A program made the translations under genes and the position numbers. The notes under the pieces are model-generated. The model was not told the DNA's origin. It did no database searches and saw only the letters and a list, made by a program, of their open reading frames with translations. A DNA stretch of 64,000 nt from Limenecus sp048360435 (lineage in GTDB: Bacteria > Cyanobacteriota > Vampirovibrionia > Gastranaerophilales > Gastranaerophilaceae): contig DBGCOP010000030.1 in NCBI GenBank assembly GCA_048360435.1, forward strand, positions 1 to 64,000, read 5' to 3'. Below are positions 16,444 through 25,346 of this stretch, in pieces; the stretch's first letter is position 1; each line of letters starts with the position of its first letter.

Positions 16444-16476
16444 AAAAAAGAGCAGATATAAAATCTGCTCTTTTTT
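16444..16476. terminator. Bidirectional terminator
   Basis: AAAAAAGAGCAGAT pairs with ATCTGCTCTTTTTT around a 5-base loop, between convergent genes. Confidence 0.88.
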
Positions 16477-16481
16477 ATTAA

Positions 16482-17759
16482 CTAAGGCATAGGACCATTA
16501 TAACTTTTATACAGATTCATTATGTCATCAGAAAATTTATAGCCGTTACAAAGTCCTATGTGTGTTTCACCAACAAATTCCAGCGGGGAATGTTTTGCAT
16601 ACGAAGAAATTTTTCCTGCAATTTCTTGTTTATTAGGGTCATTTAAAAAGTCCAAAAGTTCTTTAGTTGCATTTTTAGGCACACTGTTTTTTACAGCAGA
16701 GTTATGATACTTGAAAAACATATCAGGAATCAGGGTTTCATGCATCAAGTGAGCTCCCTCGTGATACAGTAAATCAAATTTATTAAAAGAGTGAACACCA
16801 TATTGGCAATCTAAAGATATACCGGTTTTTTGATGAATGCTTTCAACTAAATCAGACATTTCATCTATGGACATCTTTCTGATATTTTCTAAATTTGGAA
16901 AATCCGAAATCTTATTTTTTATTATTTTCATTTTTGCAGAGTCTTTAAACAGATTTTTAAAAGCATCTTTATATACATTAGGGTAGTAACACATATTCAC
17001 ATAATCATCCAGACCTCTAGCCATATAATTAATTTCAAGCGGACCAAACTTTTTTGTTCCCTGCTTTAACTCTGCAATATTTTCAAATAAAGGTTTGTAT
17101 CTTTCTCTTCCGATTAAGGAAAATTTGTATTTTCCATTGTTCATAACTATTGCACCATTTTCTTCCAGACCTTTTAATAGTGTATTTATATGTTCTAATG
17201 ATTCGTTACTTTTTAAAAAATCTTTATTTATAACCAAATCACGTAAACTTGAATTATTCAATTTTCTTATAGCCATCGGTGTATCGCCCAACTCATTTGA
17301 AGAAAGAAAAGCAACCCTATCCGGCATTTTGAACTTACCTTTATAAATATTTTGCAGGTTTGTTAAACCTTCATTTACCCAGTTTGCCGTCTGAATATCA
17401 TTTTCAAGATTATATCTTTTGATACCCAGTACATTTTCAGCATAACTGATTGCATCCTCCAATGTCTCAGCTTTTTGGAATTTCAAATTTTTCCACATGT
17501 TTTCTTCAGCTTTGCTGGAATTTTTAATAACGTTTTTTATGGAAGACGCTGAAATCTTTTTCTTTGCAGCTAAACCAACAAGCAGCAAACCTGCTGCAAT
17601 AGCACCACTTGCAACAAGAGGAAGCATTGAATCTGTATTTTTAGATAACTTTTTATTTGTATTATTTGAAATCGGAGATGTAACTTGATTTTTATGTTTT
17701 GAGCTAAAGTTAGAATGAATTTTTGTATTACAATCTAAATTCAAATGAAAATCCACCAT
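16482..17759 (-). CDS. Membrane-anchored HExxH metallopeptidase-like protein
   Basis: The 425-aa protein has a polar N-terminus, one hydrophobic segment (MLPLVASGAIAAGLLLVGLA, residues about 45-64), then a large soluble domain. The late motif YHEGAHLMHE (His333, Glu334, His337) followed by SPLEFVGETHIG (Glu394/Glu398) fits a gluzincin: HExxH with a downstream Glu ligand. The spacing recalls the anthrax lethal factor-type (ATLF-like) peptidase domain. There is no classical signal peptide. The start was chosen at the ATG with AAGGA about 8 bases upstream. Substrate unknown. It is flanked by unrelated genes on the opposite strand. Confidence 0.65.
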   Translation of the reverse strand: MVDFHLNLDCNTKIHSNFSSKHKNQVTSPISNNTNKKLSKNTDSMLPLVASGAIAAGLLLVGLAAKKKISASSIKNVIKNSSKAEENMWKNLKFQKAETLEDAISYAENVLGIKRYNLENDIQTANWVNEGLTNLQNIYKGKFKMPDRVAFLSSNELGDTPMAIRKLNNSSLRDLVINKDFLKSNESLEHINTLLKGLEENGAIVMNNGKYKFSLIGRERYKPLFENIAELKQGTKKFGPLEINYMARGLDDYVNMCYYPNVYKDAFKNLFKDSAKMKIIKNKISDFPNLENIRKMSIDEMSDLVESIHQKTGISLDCQYGVHSFNKFDLLYHEGAHLMHETLIPDMFFKYHNSAVKNSVPKNATKELLDFLNDPNKQEIAGKISSYAKHSPLEFVGETHIGLCNGYKFSDDIMNLYKSYNGPMP

Positions 17760-17847
17760 AATAAAATCCTTATAAACCACCTGTCAATATAAAAACATTC
17801 ACTAAGAAAAAATTGCCTGTGATATAATCTTAAAAAAGGAGTCTAAA

Positions 17848-19050
17848 ATGTTCGTAAAAGATTTAAAATACAGCCTTCCGGATAAAGACGGATTTTTTGG
17901 CGAATTTGGAGGAGCTTTTGTTCCGGAGGATTTTAAAAAAGTTTTAAACAGACTTGATGAAGAGTTTGAAAAAGCAATTTCTGATGAAGCTTTTTTGAAT
18001 GAAGTTTACGAACTATTAAAAGACTATTCAGGCAGACCAACACCTTTGTATTTTGCAAAAAATTTGACTAATTATTACGGCAAAGGAAAAATCTACTTAA
18101 AAAGAGAAGACCTCAACCACACAGGCGCACATAAAATAAATAACGTAATAGGACAAGCACTGCTCGCTAAAAGAATGGGAGCAAAAAAAGTTATTGCAGA
18201 AACAGGAGCAGGTCAGCATGGTGTCGCTTCTGCTACCGCTGCAACTCTGCTAGGTTTGGAATGCGATGTATTTATGGGAGAAAAAGACATTATCCGTCAG
18301 CACTTGAATGTTGAAAGAATGAAACTCTTAGGTGCAAAAGTTCACTCTGTGGATACGGGCACAAAAACACTTTCTGATGCCTGTGATGCTGCAATAGATT
18401 ATTGGATAAGACACAGTGATGAAGTGTTTTATATATTGGGTTCTGCTGTCGGCCCACATCCTTATCCTAAAATAGTTAGATTTTTTCAATCCGTAATCGG
18501 AAACGAAATTAAACATCAATGTTTGGAAAAAGAAGGAAGATTGCCAAATTACGTTCTTGCCTGCATAGGCGGCGGAAGCAACGCAATAGGTGCATTCCAT
18601 GCTTTTATGGACAATCCCGAAGTGAAACTTATAGGGCTTGAAGCAGCAGGTGAAGGCGTTGATACCGGAAAAACAGCAGCAAGTTTAGCTAAAGGGAAAA
18701 AAATGATTCTGCACGGAAAACGCCAGTATGTTTTGTGCGACAAAAACGGAAATGTCGGAGAATCCTATTCTATTTCCGCAGGTCTTGATTACCCAGGCTG
18801 CGGACCGGAACATTGTTACCTGCATGATACGGGGCTTGCAAAATATGAACCGATTACAGATGATGAAGCAGTGCAGGCATTTGCAAAACTTTCCAGATTA
18901 GAAGGTATTATCCCTGCAATAGAGTCTGCTCATGCAGTTGCATATCTTGAAAAATTGATGCCGTCAACTTCAAAAGATGATATCATAGTCGTCAATCTTT
19001 CCGGCAGGGGAGACAAAGATACGGAAAGATTGTTGCAGCTTCTGGTTTGA
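17848..19050 (+). CDS. trpB: Tryptophan synthase beta chain
   Basis: TrpB (400 aa) condenses indole with serine using PLP. The Schiff-base Lys96 is in the canonical LNHTGAHKINN, and Glu of AETGAGQHG follows. The phosphate-binding GGGSNAIG loop, CGPEHCYLHDTG, and the C-terminal NLSGRGDKD are all present. This is the standard TrpB1 type. trpA and other trp genes are not adjacent, so the gene is detached from any trp operon here. Confidence 0.97.
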   Translation: MFVKDLKYSLPDKDGFFGEFGGAFVPEDFKKVLNRLDEEFEKAISDEAFLNEVYELLKDYSGRPTPLYFAKNLTNYYGKGKIYLKREDLNHTGAHKINNVIGQALLAKRMGAKKVIAETGAGQHGVASATAATLLGLECDVFMGEKDIIRQHLNVERMKLLGAKVHSVDTGTKTLSDACDAAIDYWIRHSDEVFYILGSAVGPHPYPKIVRFFQSVIGNEIKHQCLEKEGRLPNYVLACIGGGSNAIGAFHAFMDNPEVKLIGLEAAGEGVDTGKTAASLAKGKKMILHGKRQYVLCDKNGNVGESYSISAGLDYPGCGPEHCYLHDTGLAKYEPITDDEAVQAFAKLSRLEGIIPAIESAHAVAYLEKLMPSTSKDDIIVVNLSGRGDKDTERLLQLLV

Positions 19051-19111
19051 TAAATTTATTTTTTGATAAAATAAATTTAAGATACTTAATACTTAAATAA
19101 GGAAATTATTA

Positions 19112-20344
19112 ATGGAAGAAAAATTTCAATTAAAAGAAGAATTCATAAAACAGGCACAAGAAATTTCAAGAGGTGCCGAACTACTTCCGGGCGGAGTAAA
19201 AGAACTTGCAATAAAATTGCAAAAATCTAAAGAATCAGGTAAACCAATCAGAGTTAAACTCGGTATGGATCCTACCCGTCCTGACTTGCACCTCGGTCAC
19301 ACAGTTGTAATGAAAAAACTCAAAAAATTCCAAGAACTCGGACATCAGATTGTTCTTCTTGTTGGCGGCGCTACGGCAATGGTAGGCGATCCGTCAGGAA
19401 AATCTGAAACTCGTCCGGCTCTGACGAAAGAACAGGTTGAAGAAAACGCAAAAACGTACTTTGAACAAATGTCAAAAGTTCTTGATACATCAAAAGCAGA
19501 AGTTGTTAACAACGCTGATTGGCTTCACCCGATGCAATTGACTGATTTATTGAAACTTGCTTCGAATGTTACGGTTGCTCAAATGATGACAAGAGATGAC
19601 TTCGCAAAACGTTATGCAGACGGAAAACCTATCTCAATACATGAATTTTTCTACCCTCTTATGCAGGCTTATGACTCTGTTGCTATTGATGCTGATATAG
19701 AACTCGGCGGTACAGACCAAAGATTTAACGTTCTTTTGGGAAGAGAAATTCAAACCGCATACGGAAAGCCTAATCCACAGATGGTAATGCTCTTGCCGTT
19801 GATTGAAGGTACTGACGGACTTGTAAAAATGTCTAAAACATACCCTGAACACTGCATATCTCTTACTGACAGTGCAAAAGATATGTACGGAAAATTGATG
19901 TCAATTCCTGATACTTTAATTATCAAATATTTCAGCCTGTTGACAGATATTTCAGATGAAAAACTGAAACAAATAGAAGAACGTTTAAAAACAGAAAATC
20001 CTCGTGATATAAAAATGCAGTTGGCATATACAATCACAAATGAATACCACAGCGACGAAGAAACTAAAAAAGCACAGGATGAATTCGTGAATGTTGTACA
20101 AAACAAAGGTATTCCCGAAGATATTCCTTCTCACAAAATGACAGAAGAAAAAAACATATTAGACTTACTTCTCGAATTAGGTTTTGTGGCAAGCAAGGGC
20201 GAAGCCAAAAGACTGATTGCAGGCGGAGGAGTAAAACTGGATAACGAAAAAGTTTCAGATATAGCCCTTATGGTGCCTGTACCAACTGAACCAGTAGTGT
20301 TACAATCAGGTAAAAGAAAATTCATGAGGCTTACAAATGGCTAA
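19112..20344 (+). CDS. tyrS: Tyrosyl-tRNA synthetase
   Basis: TyrS (410 aa) charges tRNA-Tyr. The class I HIGH motif is HLGH at residues 60-63 (after GMDPTRPDLH), and KMSKT near residue 240 is the second signature, so it is the TyrZ-like form. A C-terminal S4 RNA-binding domain is visible (LDLLLELGFVASKGEAKRLI). Length is normal. Its last 8 bases overlap cysK, so tyrS, cysK and cysE form one coupled transcript. Confidence 0.96.
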   Translation: MEEKFQLKEEFIKQAQEISRGAELLPGGVKELAIKLQKSKESGKPIRVKLGMDPTRPDLHLGHTVVMKKLKKFQELGHQIVLLVGGATAMVGDPSGKSETRPALTKEQVEENAKTYFEQMSKVLDTSKAEVVNNADWLHPMQLTDLLKLASNVTVAQMMTRDDFAKRYADGKPISIHEFFYPLMQAYDSVAIDADIELGGTDQRFNVLLGREIQTAYGKPNPQMVMLLPLIEGTDGLVKMSKTYPEHCISLTDSAKDMYGKLMSIPDTLIIKYFSLLTDISDEKLKQIEERLKTENPRDIKMQLAYTITNEYHSDEETKKAQDEFVNVVQNKGIPEDIPSHKMTEEKNILDLLLELGFVASKGEAKRLIAGGGVKLDNEKVSDIALMVPVPTEPVVLQSGKRKFMRLTNG

Positions 20345-21263
20345 TATTCATGAAAATATTCTGGAGCTTATAGGCAATACACCTCTGATTCGTCTGAACA
20401 AAATAAACAGCGGTGTTGCAGATGTTATTGTTAAAGCTGAATATTTTAATCCCGGAAACTCCGTCAAAGACCGACCGGCTTTAAACATGATTGAAAAAGC
20501 TGAACAAGAAGGTCTGATTGAGAAAGATACTGTAATTATTGAACCGACAAGCGGCAACACAGGGATAGGACTAGCTCTTGTTTGTGCAGTGAAAGGATAC
20601 AAACTTGTTCTCACAATGCCTGAAAGTATGAGTATTGAAAGAAGAAAAATGCTTTCAGCTTACGGAGCAGAGCTTATGCTTACACCGGCGCAGGAAGGAA
20701 TGAAAGGAGCAGTGAATGCAGCTTTAAGAGCAGCCGAACACTTTGAAAAGAGCTTTATACCTTCACAATTTTCAAACCCCGCCAATCCTAAAATTCATGA
20801 AACAACAACAGCAGAAGAAATCATAAAAGATACTGACGGAAAAATTGATATTTTTGTTGCTTCTTTTGGCACGGGAGGAACTGTTTCCGGTGTTGGTAAA
20901 AGGTTGAAAGAATTTAATCCTGACATAAAAATAATTGCAGTAGAACCGTCAGAAAGCCCTCTTGTAACGGAAGGCAAAGCAGGCCCTCACGGAATACAGG
21001 GAATCGGCGCAAACTTCATTCCGCAAAACCTCAACCTCAATGTCATAGACGAAGTCAAAACAGTTTCAACAAAAAATGCAATTGAAACGGCTATTGCTAT
21101 GTCAAAAAAAGAAGGAATATGCTGCGGTATATCTTCGGGCGCGAATGTTTACACAGCACTTGAACTTTCCCAAAAAGAAGAAAACAAAGGAAAACTTATA
21201 ATAGCAATGACCTGCGACTATGGAGAAAGATATCTTTCCACCCCGCTTTGCGAAATAAAATAA
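20337..21263 (+). CDS. cysK: Cysteine synthase A (O-acetylserine sulfhydrylase)
   Basis: CysK (308 aa) makes cysteine from O-acetylserine and sulfide with PLP. Lys44 in NPGNSVKDRPA is the Schiff-base lysine. The substrate loop EPTSGNTGIG and the phosphate loop GTGGTVSG are intact. It overlaps tyrS and is followed by cysE, the enzyme that makes its substrate, so the context supports the cysteine pathway directly. Confidence 0.96.
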   Translation: MANIHENILELIGNTPLIRLNKINSGVADVIVKAEYFNPGNSVKDRPALNMIEKAEQEGLIEKDTVIIEPTSGNTGIGLALVCAVKGYKLVLTMPESMSIERRKMLSAYGAELMLTPAQEGMKGAVNAALRAAEHFEKSFIPSQFSNPANPKIHETTTAEEIIKDTDGKIDIFVASFGTGGTVSGVGKRLKEFNPDIKIIAVEPSESPLVTEGKAGPHGIQGIGANFIPQNLNLNVIDEVKTVSTKNAIETAIAMSKKEGICCGISSGANVYTALELSQKEENKGKLIIAMTCDYGERYLSTPLCEIK

Positions 21264-21271
21264 GGCAACAT

Positions 21272-21934
21272 ATGTTAATAAAACGAGCAATTGAACAAAT
21301 AAAAGAAGATATAAAAACAATCTATGATAAAGACCCTGCGGCAAATAATATTGTAGAAGTTTTTCTTTGTTATCCGGGACTGCATGCTCTCATTCTTCAT
21401 AGAATAGCCCACAAATTGAGATACTGGGGGATTCCTGTTATACCGAGAATGATTTCATACTGGAGCAGAGTTTTAACAGGAATAGAAATCCACCCGGGAG
21501 CACGAATAGGCAGAAGATTTTTTATTGACCACGGAATGGGTGTTGTCATAGGTGAAACAACATACATAGGTGATGATGTTTTAATATATCAGGGAGTAAC
21601 TTTAGGCGGTACAGGCAAAGAACATGGAAAACGCCATCCGACACTTGAAGATAATGTTATAGTAGGCGCAGGAGCAAAAGTTCTCGGCAATTTAAGAATA
21701 GGAAAAAACTCACGAATTGGTGCAGGCTCTGTCGTCGTTGACAATGTTCCGGAAGATTCAACAGTAGTCGGAATCCCGGGCAGAGTTGTTCATCAAAGAA
21801 TAATGATTGACGGGCAACTCATGCATAACCGAATGCCCGACCCTGTTAAATGCCAGCTCAACAGACTGACTTATGAAGTTGCAGAGATAAAAGAACAACT
21901 AAATATAACTGCATCAAACAAAAAAGACTGTTAA
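21272..21934 (+). CDS. cysE: Serine acetyltransferase
   Basis: CysE (220 aa) acetylates serine with acetyl-CoA. The N-terminal helical domain is short. The left-handed beta-helix is seen in IEIHPGARIGRRFFIDHGMG, VVIGETTYIGDDVLIYQGVT and the turns VIVGAGAKVLGN. The catalytic His lies in FIDHGMG. I start at the ATG 7 bases after TAAGG (the end of cysK); a TTG 24 bases earlier would overlap cysK further. The C-terminus is long and does not end in the usual Ile, so formation of a CysK complex is uncertain. Confidence 0.94.
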   Translation: MLIKRAIEQIKEDIKTIYDKDPAANNIVEVFLCYPGLHALILHRIAHKLRYWGIPVIPRMISYWSRVLTGIEIHPGARIGRRFFIDHGMGVVIGETTYIGDDVLIYQGVTLGGTGKEHGKRHPTLEDNVIVGAGAKVLGNLRIGKNSRIGAGSVVVDNVPEDSTVVGIPGRVVHQRIMIDGQLMHNRMPDPVKCQLNRLTYEVAEIKEQLNITASNKKDC

Positions 21935-21989
21935 AACTTAAATTTACACTTCTTAATTTTAGATAGTATGTATTTTTGAGATTTTCTTG

Positions 21990-22020
21990 TATAATAAATC
22001 ATTGTAGGGTAGTCCCCCTA
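21990..22020 (+). promoter_or_regulatory. Ferredoxin -10 box and 5'-end hairpin
   Basis: TATAAT at 21990-21995 would place the transcript start near 22002. Directly there, TAGGG (22005-22009) pairs with CCCTA (22016-22020) around a 6-base loop, giving an mRNA that starts in a hairpin. Confidence 0.45.
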
Positions 22021-22049
22021 ATTTTATATAAATTAAAAAGGAGAAAGAA

Positions 22050-22229
22050 ATGAAAGTAAAAATTAATGACGGATGCATAGCTTGCGGCGCTTGCGAATCA
22101 GTTTGTGATGCAGTATTTTCTATCGAAGATGTTGCAGTTGTTAACGAAGCTGCCGTTGCAGGCAATGAAGACTGCGTTAAAGAAGCAGCTGAATCTTGCC
22201 CCGTAGGCGTTATCGAAGTAGAAGAATAA
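22050..22229 (+). CDS. 4Fe-4S ferredoxin, small
   Basis: This 59-aa single-cluster ferredoxin reads MKVKINDGCIACGACESVCD. Cys9, Cys12 and Cys15, plus Cys50 in ESCPVGVIEV, are the expected [4Fe-4S] ligands. Cys19 and Cys42 are placed to form the extra disulfide seen in related monocluster ferredoxins. It is highly acidic. AAAAGGAG lies just upstream. It has its own promoter and terminator, so it is expressed alone, as is common for abundant electron carriers in anaerobes. The redox partner is not evident. Confidence 0.92.
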   Translation: MKVKINDGCIACGACESVCDAVFSIEDVAVVNEAAVAGNEDCVKEAAESCPVGVIEVEE

Positions 22230-22250
22230 TCGAAGCGATAAAAAAATATA

Positions 22251-22288
22251 AAAAACAGCTTTAAAGTTTTTCTTTAAAGCTGTTTTTT
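22251..22288 (+). terminator. Terminator after the ferredoxin gene
   Basis: The stem AAAAACAGCTTTAAAG/CTTTAAAGCTGTTTTT has a short T loop. Confidence 0.9.
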
Positions 22289-22302
22289 GTTATAAAGATA
22301 AT

Positions 22303-22947
22303 ATGAAAAGCAAACAAAATATAGATAAAATAATACAAGGAATAAAAGATGCGAATCTCCCGCAAAGAGACTTTGTTAAAATGATGGAAACATTCCATGA
22401 CCCTTTCAAAGTGTTAATATGCTGCATATTAAGCCTCAGAACAAATGACCTTACAACATATCCTTGTTCATTAAGAATGCTAAAACTGGGAACAAAACCG
22501 GAAGATTTTTTGAATATAGATGTTGATACACTGGCTAAAGCTATCTACCCTGTCGGATTTTACAAAAATAAAGCTCAACAAATACTCGACATCTCAAAAG
22601 AAATAGTAGAAAAATATAAGGGAAAAGTGCCAGATACGATTGAAGAACTTGTAAAATTCAAAGGAGTAGGCAGAAAAACAGCAAACCTCGTTATGGCAAA
22701 AGGTTTTGACATACCTGCTATCTGCGTAGATGTACATGTCCACAGGATTTCAAACAGGCTTGGCTGGGTAAAAACAAAAACACCTGAAGAAACAGAGATG
22801 GAATTGAGAAAATTACTTCCGAAAAAATACTGGCTTGATATAAACACTATTCTGGTAACTTTCGGACAAAATCTTTGTAAACCCCAAAGACCAATGTGTG
22901 AAACCTGTCCGATTACGCAATATTGTGAATCATACAAAAAAGACTGA
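22303..22947 (+). CDS. nth: Endonuclease III
   Basis: Nth (214 aa) is a bifunctional base-excision glycosylase/AP lyase for oxidised pyrimidines. The helix-hairpin-helix FKGVGRKTANLV carries catalytic Lys125, and Asp143 is in ICVDVHVHRI. The [4Fe-4S] cluster loop is complete: Cys192-x6-Cys199-x2-Cys202-x5-Cys208. The early motif reads ILSLRTND rather than the E. coli LSAQATD. Its stop codon lies inside the terminator stem. Confidence 0.93.
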   Translation: MKSKQNIDKIIQGIKDANLPQRDFVKMMETFHDPFKVLICCILSLRTNDLTTYPCSLRMLKLGTKPEDFLNIDVDTLAKAIYPVGFYKNKAQQILDISKEIVEKYKGKVPDTIEELVKFKGVGRKTANLVMAKGFDIPAICVDVHVHRISNRLGWVKTKTPEETEMELRKLLPKKYWLDINTILVTFGQNLCKPQRPMCETCPITQYCESYKKD

Positions 22948-22966
22948 TATTAATCAGTCTTTTTTA
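22936..22966 (+). terminator. Terminator overlapping the nth stop codon
   Basis: AAAAAAGACTGAT pairs with ATCAGTCTTTTTT around a 4-base loop. Confidence 0.88.
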
Positions 22967-22986
22967 TTTTCTTAATTTTTATTTGA

Positions 22987-23262
22987 TTAGTTATTTACAC
23001 CGGAAATGAAGTTAACAATATCGAACAAAGAATCTTTAACAAATTCAACTGCCAATTCTTGAACAGGTCTTTTATCAATATAATCAAAAGCAATATAAAG
23101 AGGATCTCTTGAGTTTTTGAATCTCATTCTGATATCTTTTTTGTCAATAATAGCAAGATTTGCTTGAAGCTTATTTTCCTGTTGAGCTCTTCTCAATAAA
23201 GGTCTGAATTGTCCGTTGCCGCCTCTGTTGTTTTTAGCATCTCCAGCTGGGTTGATTGACAT
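22987..23262 (-). CDS. Small hypothetical protein under the GTATATAC element
   Basis: The 91-aa protein starts MSINPAGDAKNNRGGNGQFR and is not recognised. The first 30 residues are Gly/Asn/Arg-rich and probably disordered. The remainder has alternating beta-like and helical segments (KKDIRMRFKNSRDPLYIAFD, then VQELAVEFVKDSLFDIVNFI). No signal peptide is seen. AGGAG lies 7 bases upstream. Its promoter region carries the short form of the element seen before the coiled-coil and NPFANY genes, which suggests common control. It is divergent from the lipid A operon. Confidence 0.72.
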   Translation of the reverse strand: MSINPAGDAKNNRGGNGQFRPLLRRAQQENKLQANLAIIDKKDIRMRFKNSRDPLYIAFDYIDKRPVQELAVEFVKDSLFDIVNFISGVNN

Positions 23263-23287
23263 TTTGTTGCTCCTTTTTATATCCTAT

Positions 23288-23329
23288 GTATATATAAACG
23301 TATATATTTTTAAAAAATTGCGTATATAC
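23288..23329 (-). promoter_or_regulatory. GTATATAC promoter element, copy C (short form)
   Basis: On the minus strand GTATATAC (23322-23329) is directly followed by GCAATTTTTTA (23311-23321), then TATATAC, then TTATATATA. Compared with copies A and B, the 7 bases between GTATATAC and GCAATTTTT are missing. The distance from the element to the start codon is about 48 bases. Confidence 0.55.
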
Positions 23330-23442
23330 TTCTATAATGTTACAAAATGTTTACATAAATTTAATATTAAACATATATAAAATTTTTGTAATTTTTCCCT
23401 GCTGGTATTAAAATAAAAGAATATAGTTGAAGGAGTAGAGAT

Positions 23443-24531
23443 ATGAGAACATACAAAATAGAGGAAATATCCGAAATCGTCGGCGGAATTTTGACTAAAG
23501 CAGAAGATGCATCAATCGACAAACTTATGCCTCCGCTTTTAGCTGATGAAAATTCGCTTGCACTTGCTTTGTCGGAAGAAGAAATTGAAAACCTTGCAAA
23601 AACAAAAGCAAAAGCAGCACTTGTTCCTCTTGGTGTAAATTTTGAACACATAACAACAGTTGAAGTGGAACGCCCGAGACTTGCTATGATGAAACTGCTC
23701 CATCTCTTCTATGACGCACCGGATGCTCCGATAGGAATACATCCGAGTGCAGTTATTCACCCTGAAGCCAAAATCGGTGAAAATGTTTCAATCGGTCCTA
23801 ATGTTGTTATTTCAAGAAATTGTGTAATCGGAAACAATACAAAACTTCTTGCAAATATTTATATAGGCAAAAACTCAACAGTAGGTGAAAATTGTCTTTT
23901 CCATCCGGGAGTAAACATTGGTGACAACTCTCATATCGGCAACAGAGTTATTTTACAGCACGGTGTAAGTATCGGTGCCGACGGATTCAGCTTTGTAACA
24001 GAAAACCCTGACGTTATTGAACAAGCAAGAAAAGAAGGTGCTGTTAAAGAAGCAAATACAAAACAAAAAGTTTACAAAATACCGTCTATCGGTGGTGTAG
24101 TAATTGAAGATGATGTCGAAATAGGTGCAAATACATGTATTGACAGAGGAACTATTGAAAATACAGTCATCGGACCGCAAACAAAAATAGACAACCTTGT
24201 TCAAATAGGACATAACTGTAAAGTCGGCGGAGCATGTATGATAGTTTCTCAAGTCGGACTTGCCGGAAGTTGCAAAATCGGTGACAGAGTAGTTATTGCC
24301 GGACAAGCCGGTCTGGTCGACCACCTTGAAATCGGAAGTGACTCTATTGTAATGGCTCAAGCAGGTGTAACAAAAAGTTTCCCTGAAAAATCAATCATCA
24401 TCGGTGCACCGGCTGTTCCGAGAAAAGACTTTATTAAACAGTTAAAAATGCTCAAAGCAGCAGAAGAAGTTGTTTCAAAATTCAAAAAATATGAACACCT
24501 TCTGGATTCTTTCGAGCAGGGAGAACAATAA
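23443..24531 (+). CDS. lpxD: UDP-3-O-acylglucosamine N-acyltransferase
   Basis: LpxD (362 aa) adds the N-linked acyl chain in lipid A synthesis. The N-terminal uridine-binding domain (residues 1-100) is followed by the left-handed beta-helix of hexapeptide repeats (IHPSAVIHPEAKIGENVSIG onwards). The catalytic His lies in VQIGHNCKVGG. The C-terminal helix (LKMLKAAEEVVSKFKKYE) is present. GAAGGAG precedes the ATG. It leads the lpxD-lpxC-fabZ-lpxA operon, and its TAA overlaps the lpxC ATG. Confidence 0.96.
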   Translation: MRTYKIEEISEIVGGILTKAEDASIDKLMPPLLADENSLALALSEEEIENLAKTKAKAALVPLGVNFEHITTVEVERPRLAMMKLLHLFYDAPDAPIGIHPSAVIHPEAKIGENVSIGPNVVISRNCVIGNNTKLLANIYIGKNSTVGENCLFHPGVNIGDNSHIGNRVILQHGVSIGADGFSFVTENPDVIEQARKEGAVKEANTKQKVYKIPSIGGVVIEDDVEIGANTCIDRGTIENTVIGPQTKIDNLVQIGHNCKVGGACMIVSQVGLAGSCKIGDRVVIAGQAGLVDHLEIGSDSIVMAQAGVTKSFPEKSIIIGAPAVPRKDFIKQLKMLKAAEEVVSKFKKYEHLLDSFEQGEQ

Positions 24532-25346
24532 TGAATATGACAGCAGTAAATACTATTGCAAAAGAAACCTCTGTAACCTCAAAGGGGCTTATGACAGGAA
24601 TTGAATGTACTGCAAAACTGGTTCCGTCCGATCAAAAAGGAATCCGTTTTCACCTTGGCAATAACGTGATAGAAGCACTTGTCGACAATGTTGTTTCAAC
24701 AGAACACTGTACTGTCATAGGCAATGAGAACATAAAAGTTATGCTCATTGAACACTTTATGGCTGCTTGTGCTATATGCCATATTGAAGCTGTCGATGTT
24801 TTTCTTACACATTTTGAAATGCCGATTCTTGGCGGCGGTTCAGCAGAATGGGTAGAAATTTTTAAACAAGCAGGAAACACCTGTACAGAAAAATTTATTT
24901 TAACTGAGCCGGTTTCATACTTTAACGGAAAAACTCACCTGATAGTTGTGCCCTCTGATGAATTCAAAGTTACATATTCAGTAAACTTCAACCACCCTGA
25001 ACTGAATCACAGGTGGGTTTCATTAGATAAAGAAAAAATGAATGAAATCATTGAAGCAAGAACGTTCGGCTATCTTAAAGAATTAGAAATGCTTCAAGCA
25101 GCAGGCTATGCAAGAGGTGTAAGTATAGAAAATACAATAGGCCTCACAGATGACGGATATACAGCTGAGTTAAAAAGCGAATTTGAACCTGCTAAGCACA
25201 AAATTCTTGACTTAATCGGTGATTTTTACTTAACAGGATTTAACCCGTTGGATTTAAAAGCAGAAGTTATCGTCAAAGAAGCAGGTCATGCAGTGCATGT
25301 TAAAGTCGCTAAAATTTTGAAAGAGAAAATTAAAAAGGAGATATAA
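24531..25346 (+). CDS. lpxC: UDP-3-O-acyl-N-acetylglucosamine deacetylase
   Basis: LpxC (271 aa) is the zinc deacetylase that commits the pathway to lipid A. The first zinc His is His75 in MLIEHFMAACAI. The second zinc block is in KHKILDLIGDFYLTG. EARTFGYLKELE matches the family RTFGF motif. The C-terminal His is in EAGHAVHVKVA. It is about 30 residues shorter than the E. coli enzyme, mostly at the C-terminus. It is coupled on both sides: the start overlaps lpxD and fabZ follows with no gap. Confidence 0.95.
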   Translation: MNMTAVNTIAKETSVTSKGLMTGIECTAKLVPSDQKGIRFHLGNNVIEALVDNVVSTEHCTVIGNENIKVMLIEHFMAACAICHIEAVDVFLTHFEMPILGGGSAEWVEIFKQAGNTCTEKFILTEPVSYFNGKTHLIVVPSDEFKVTYSVNFNHPELNHRWVSLDKEKMNEIIEARTFGYLKELEMLQAAGYARGVSIENTIGLTDDGYTAELKSEFEPAKHKILDLIGDFYLTGFNPLDLKAEVIVKEAGHAVHVKVAKILKEKIKKEI

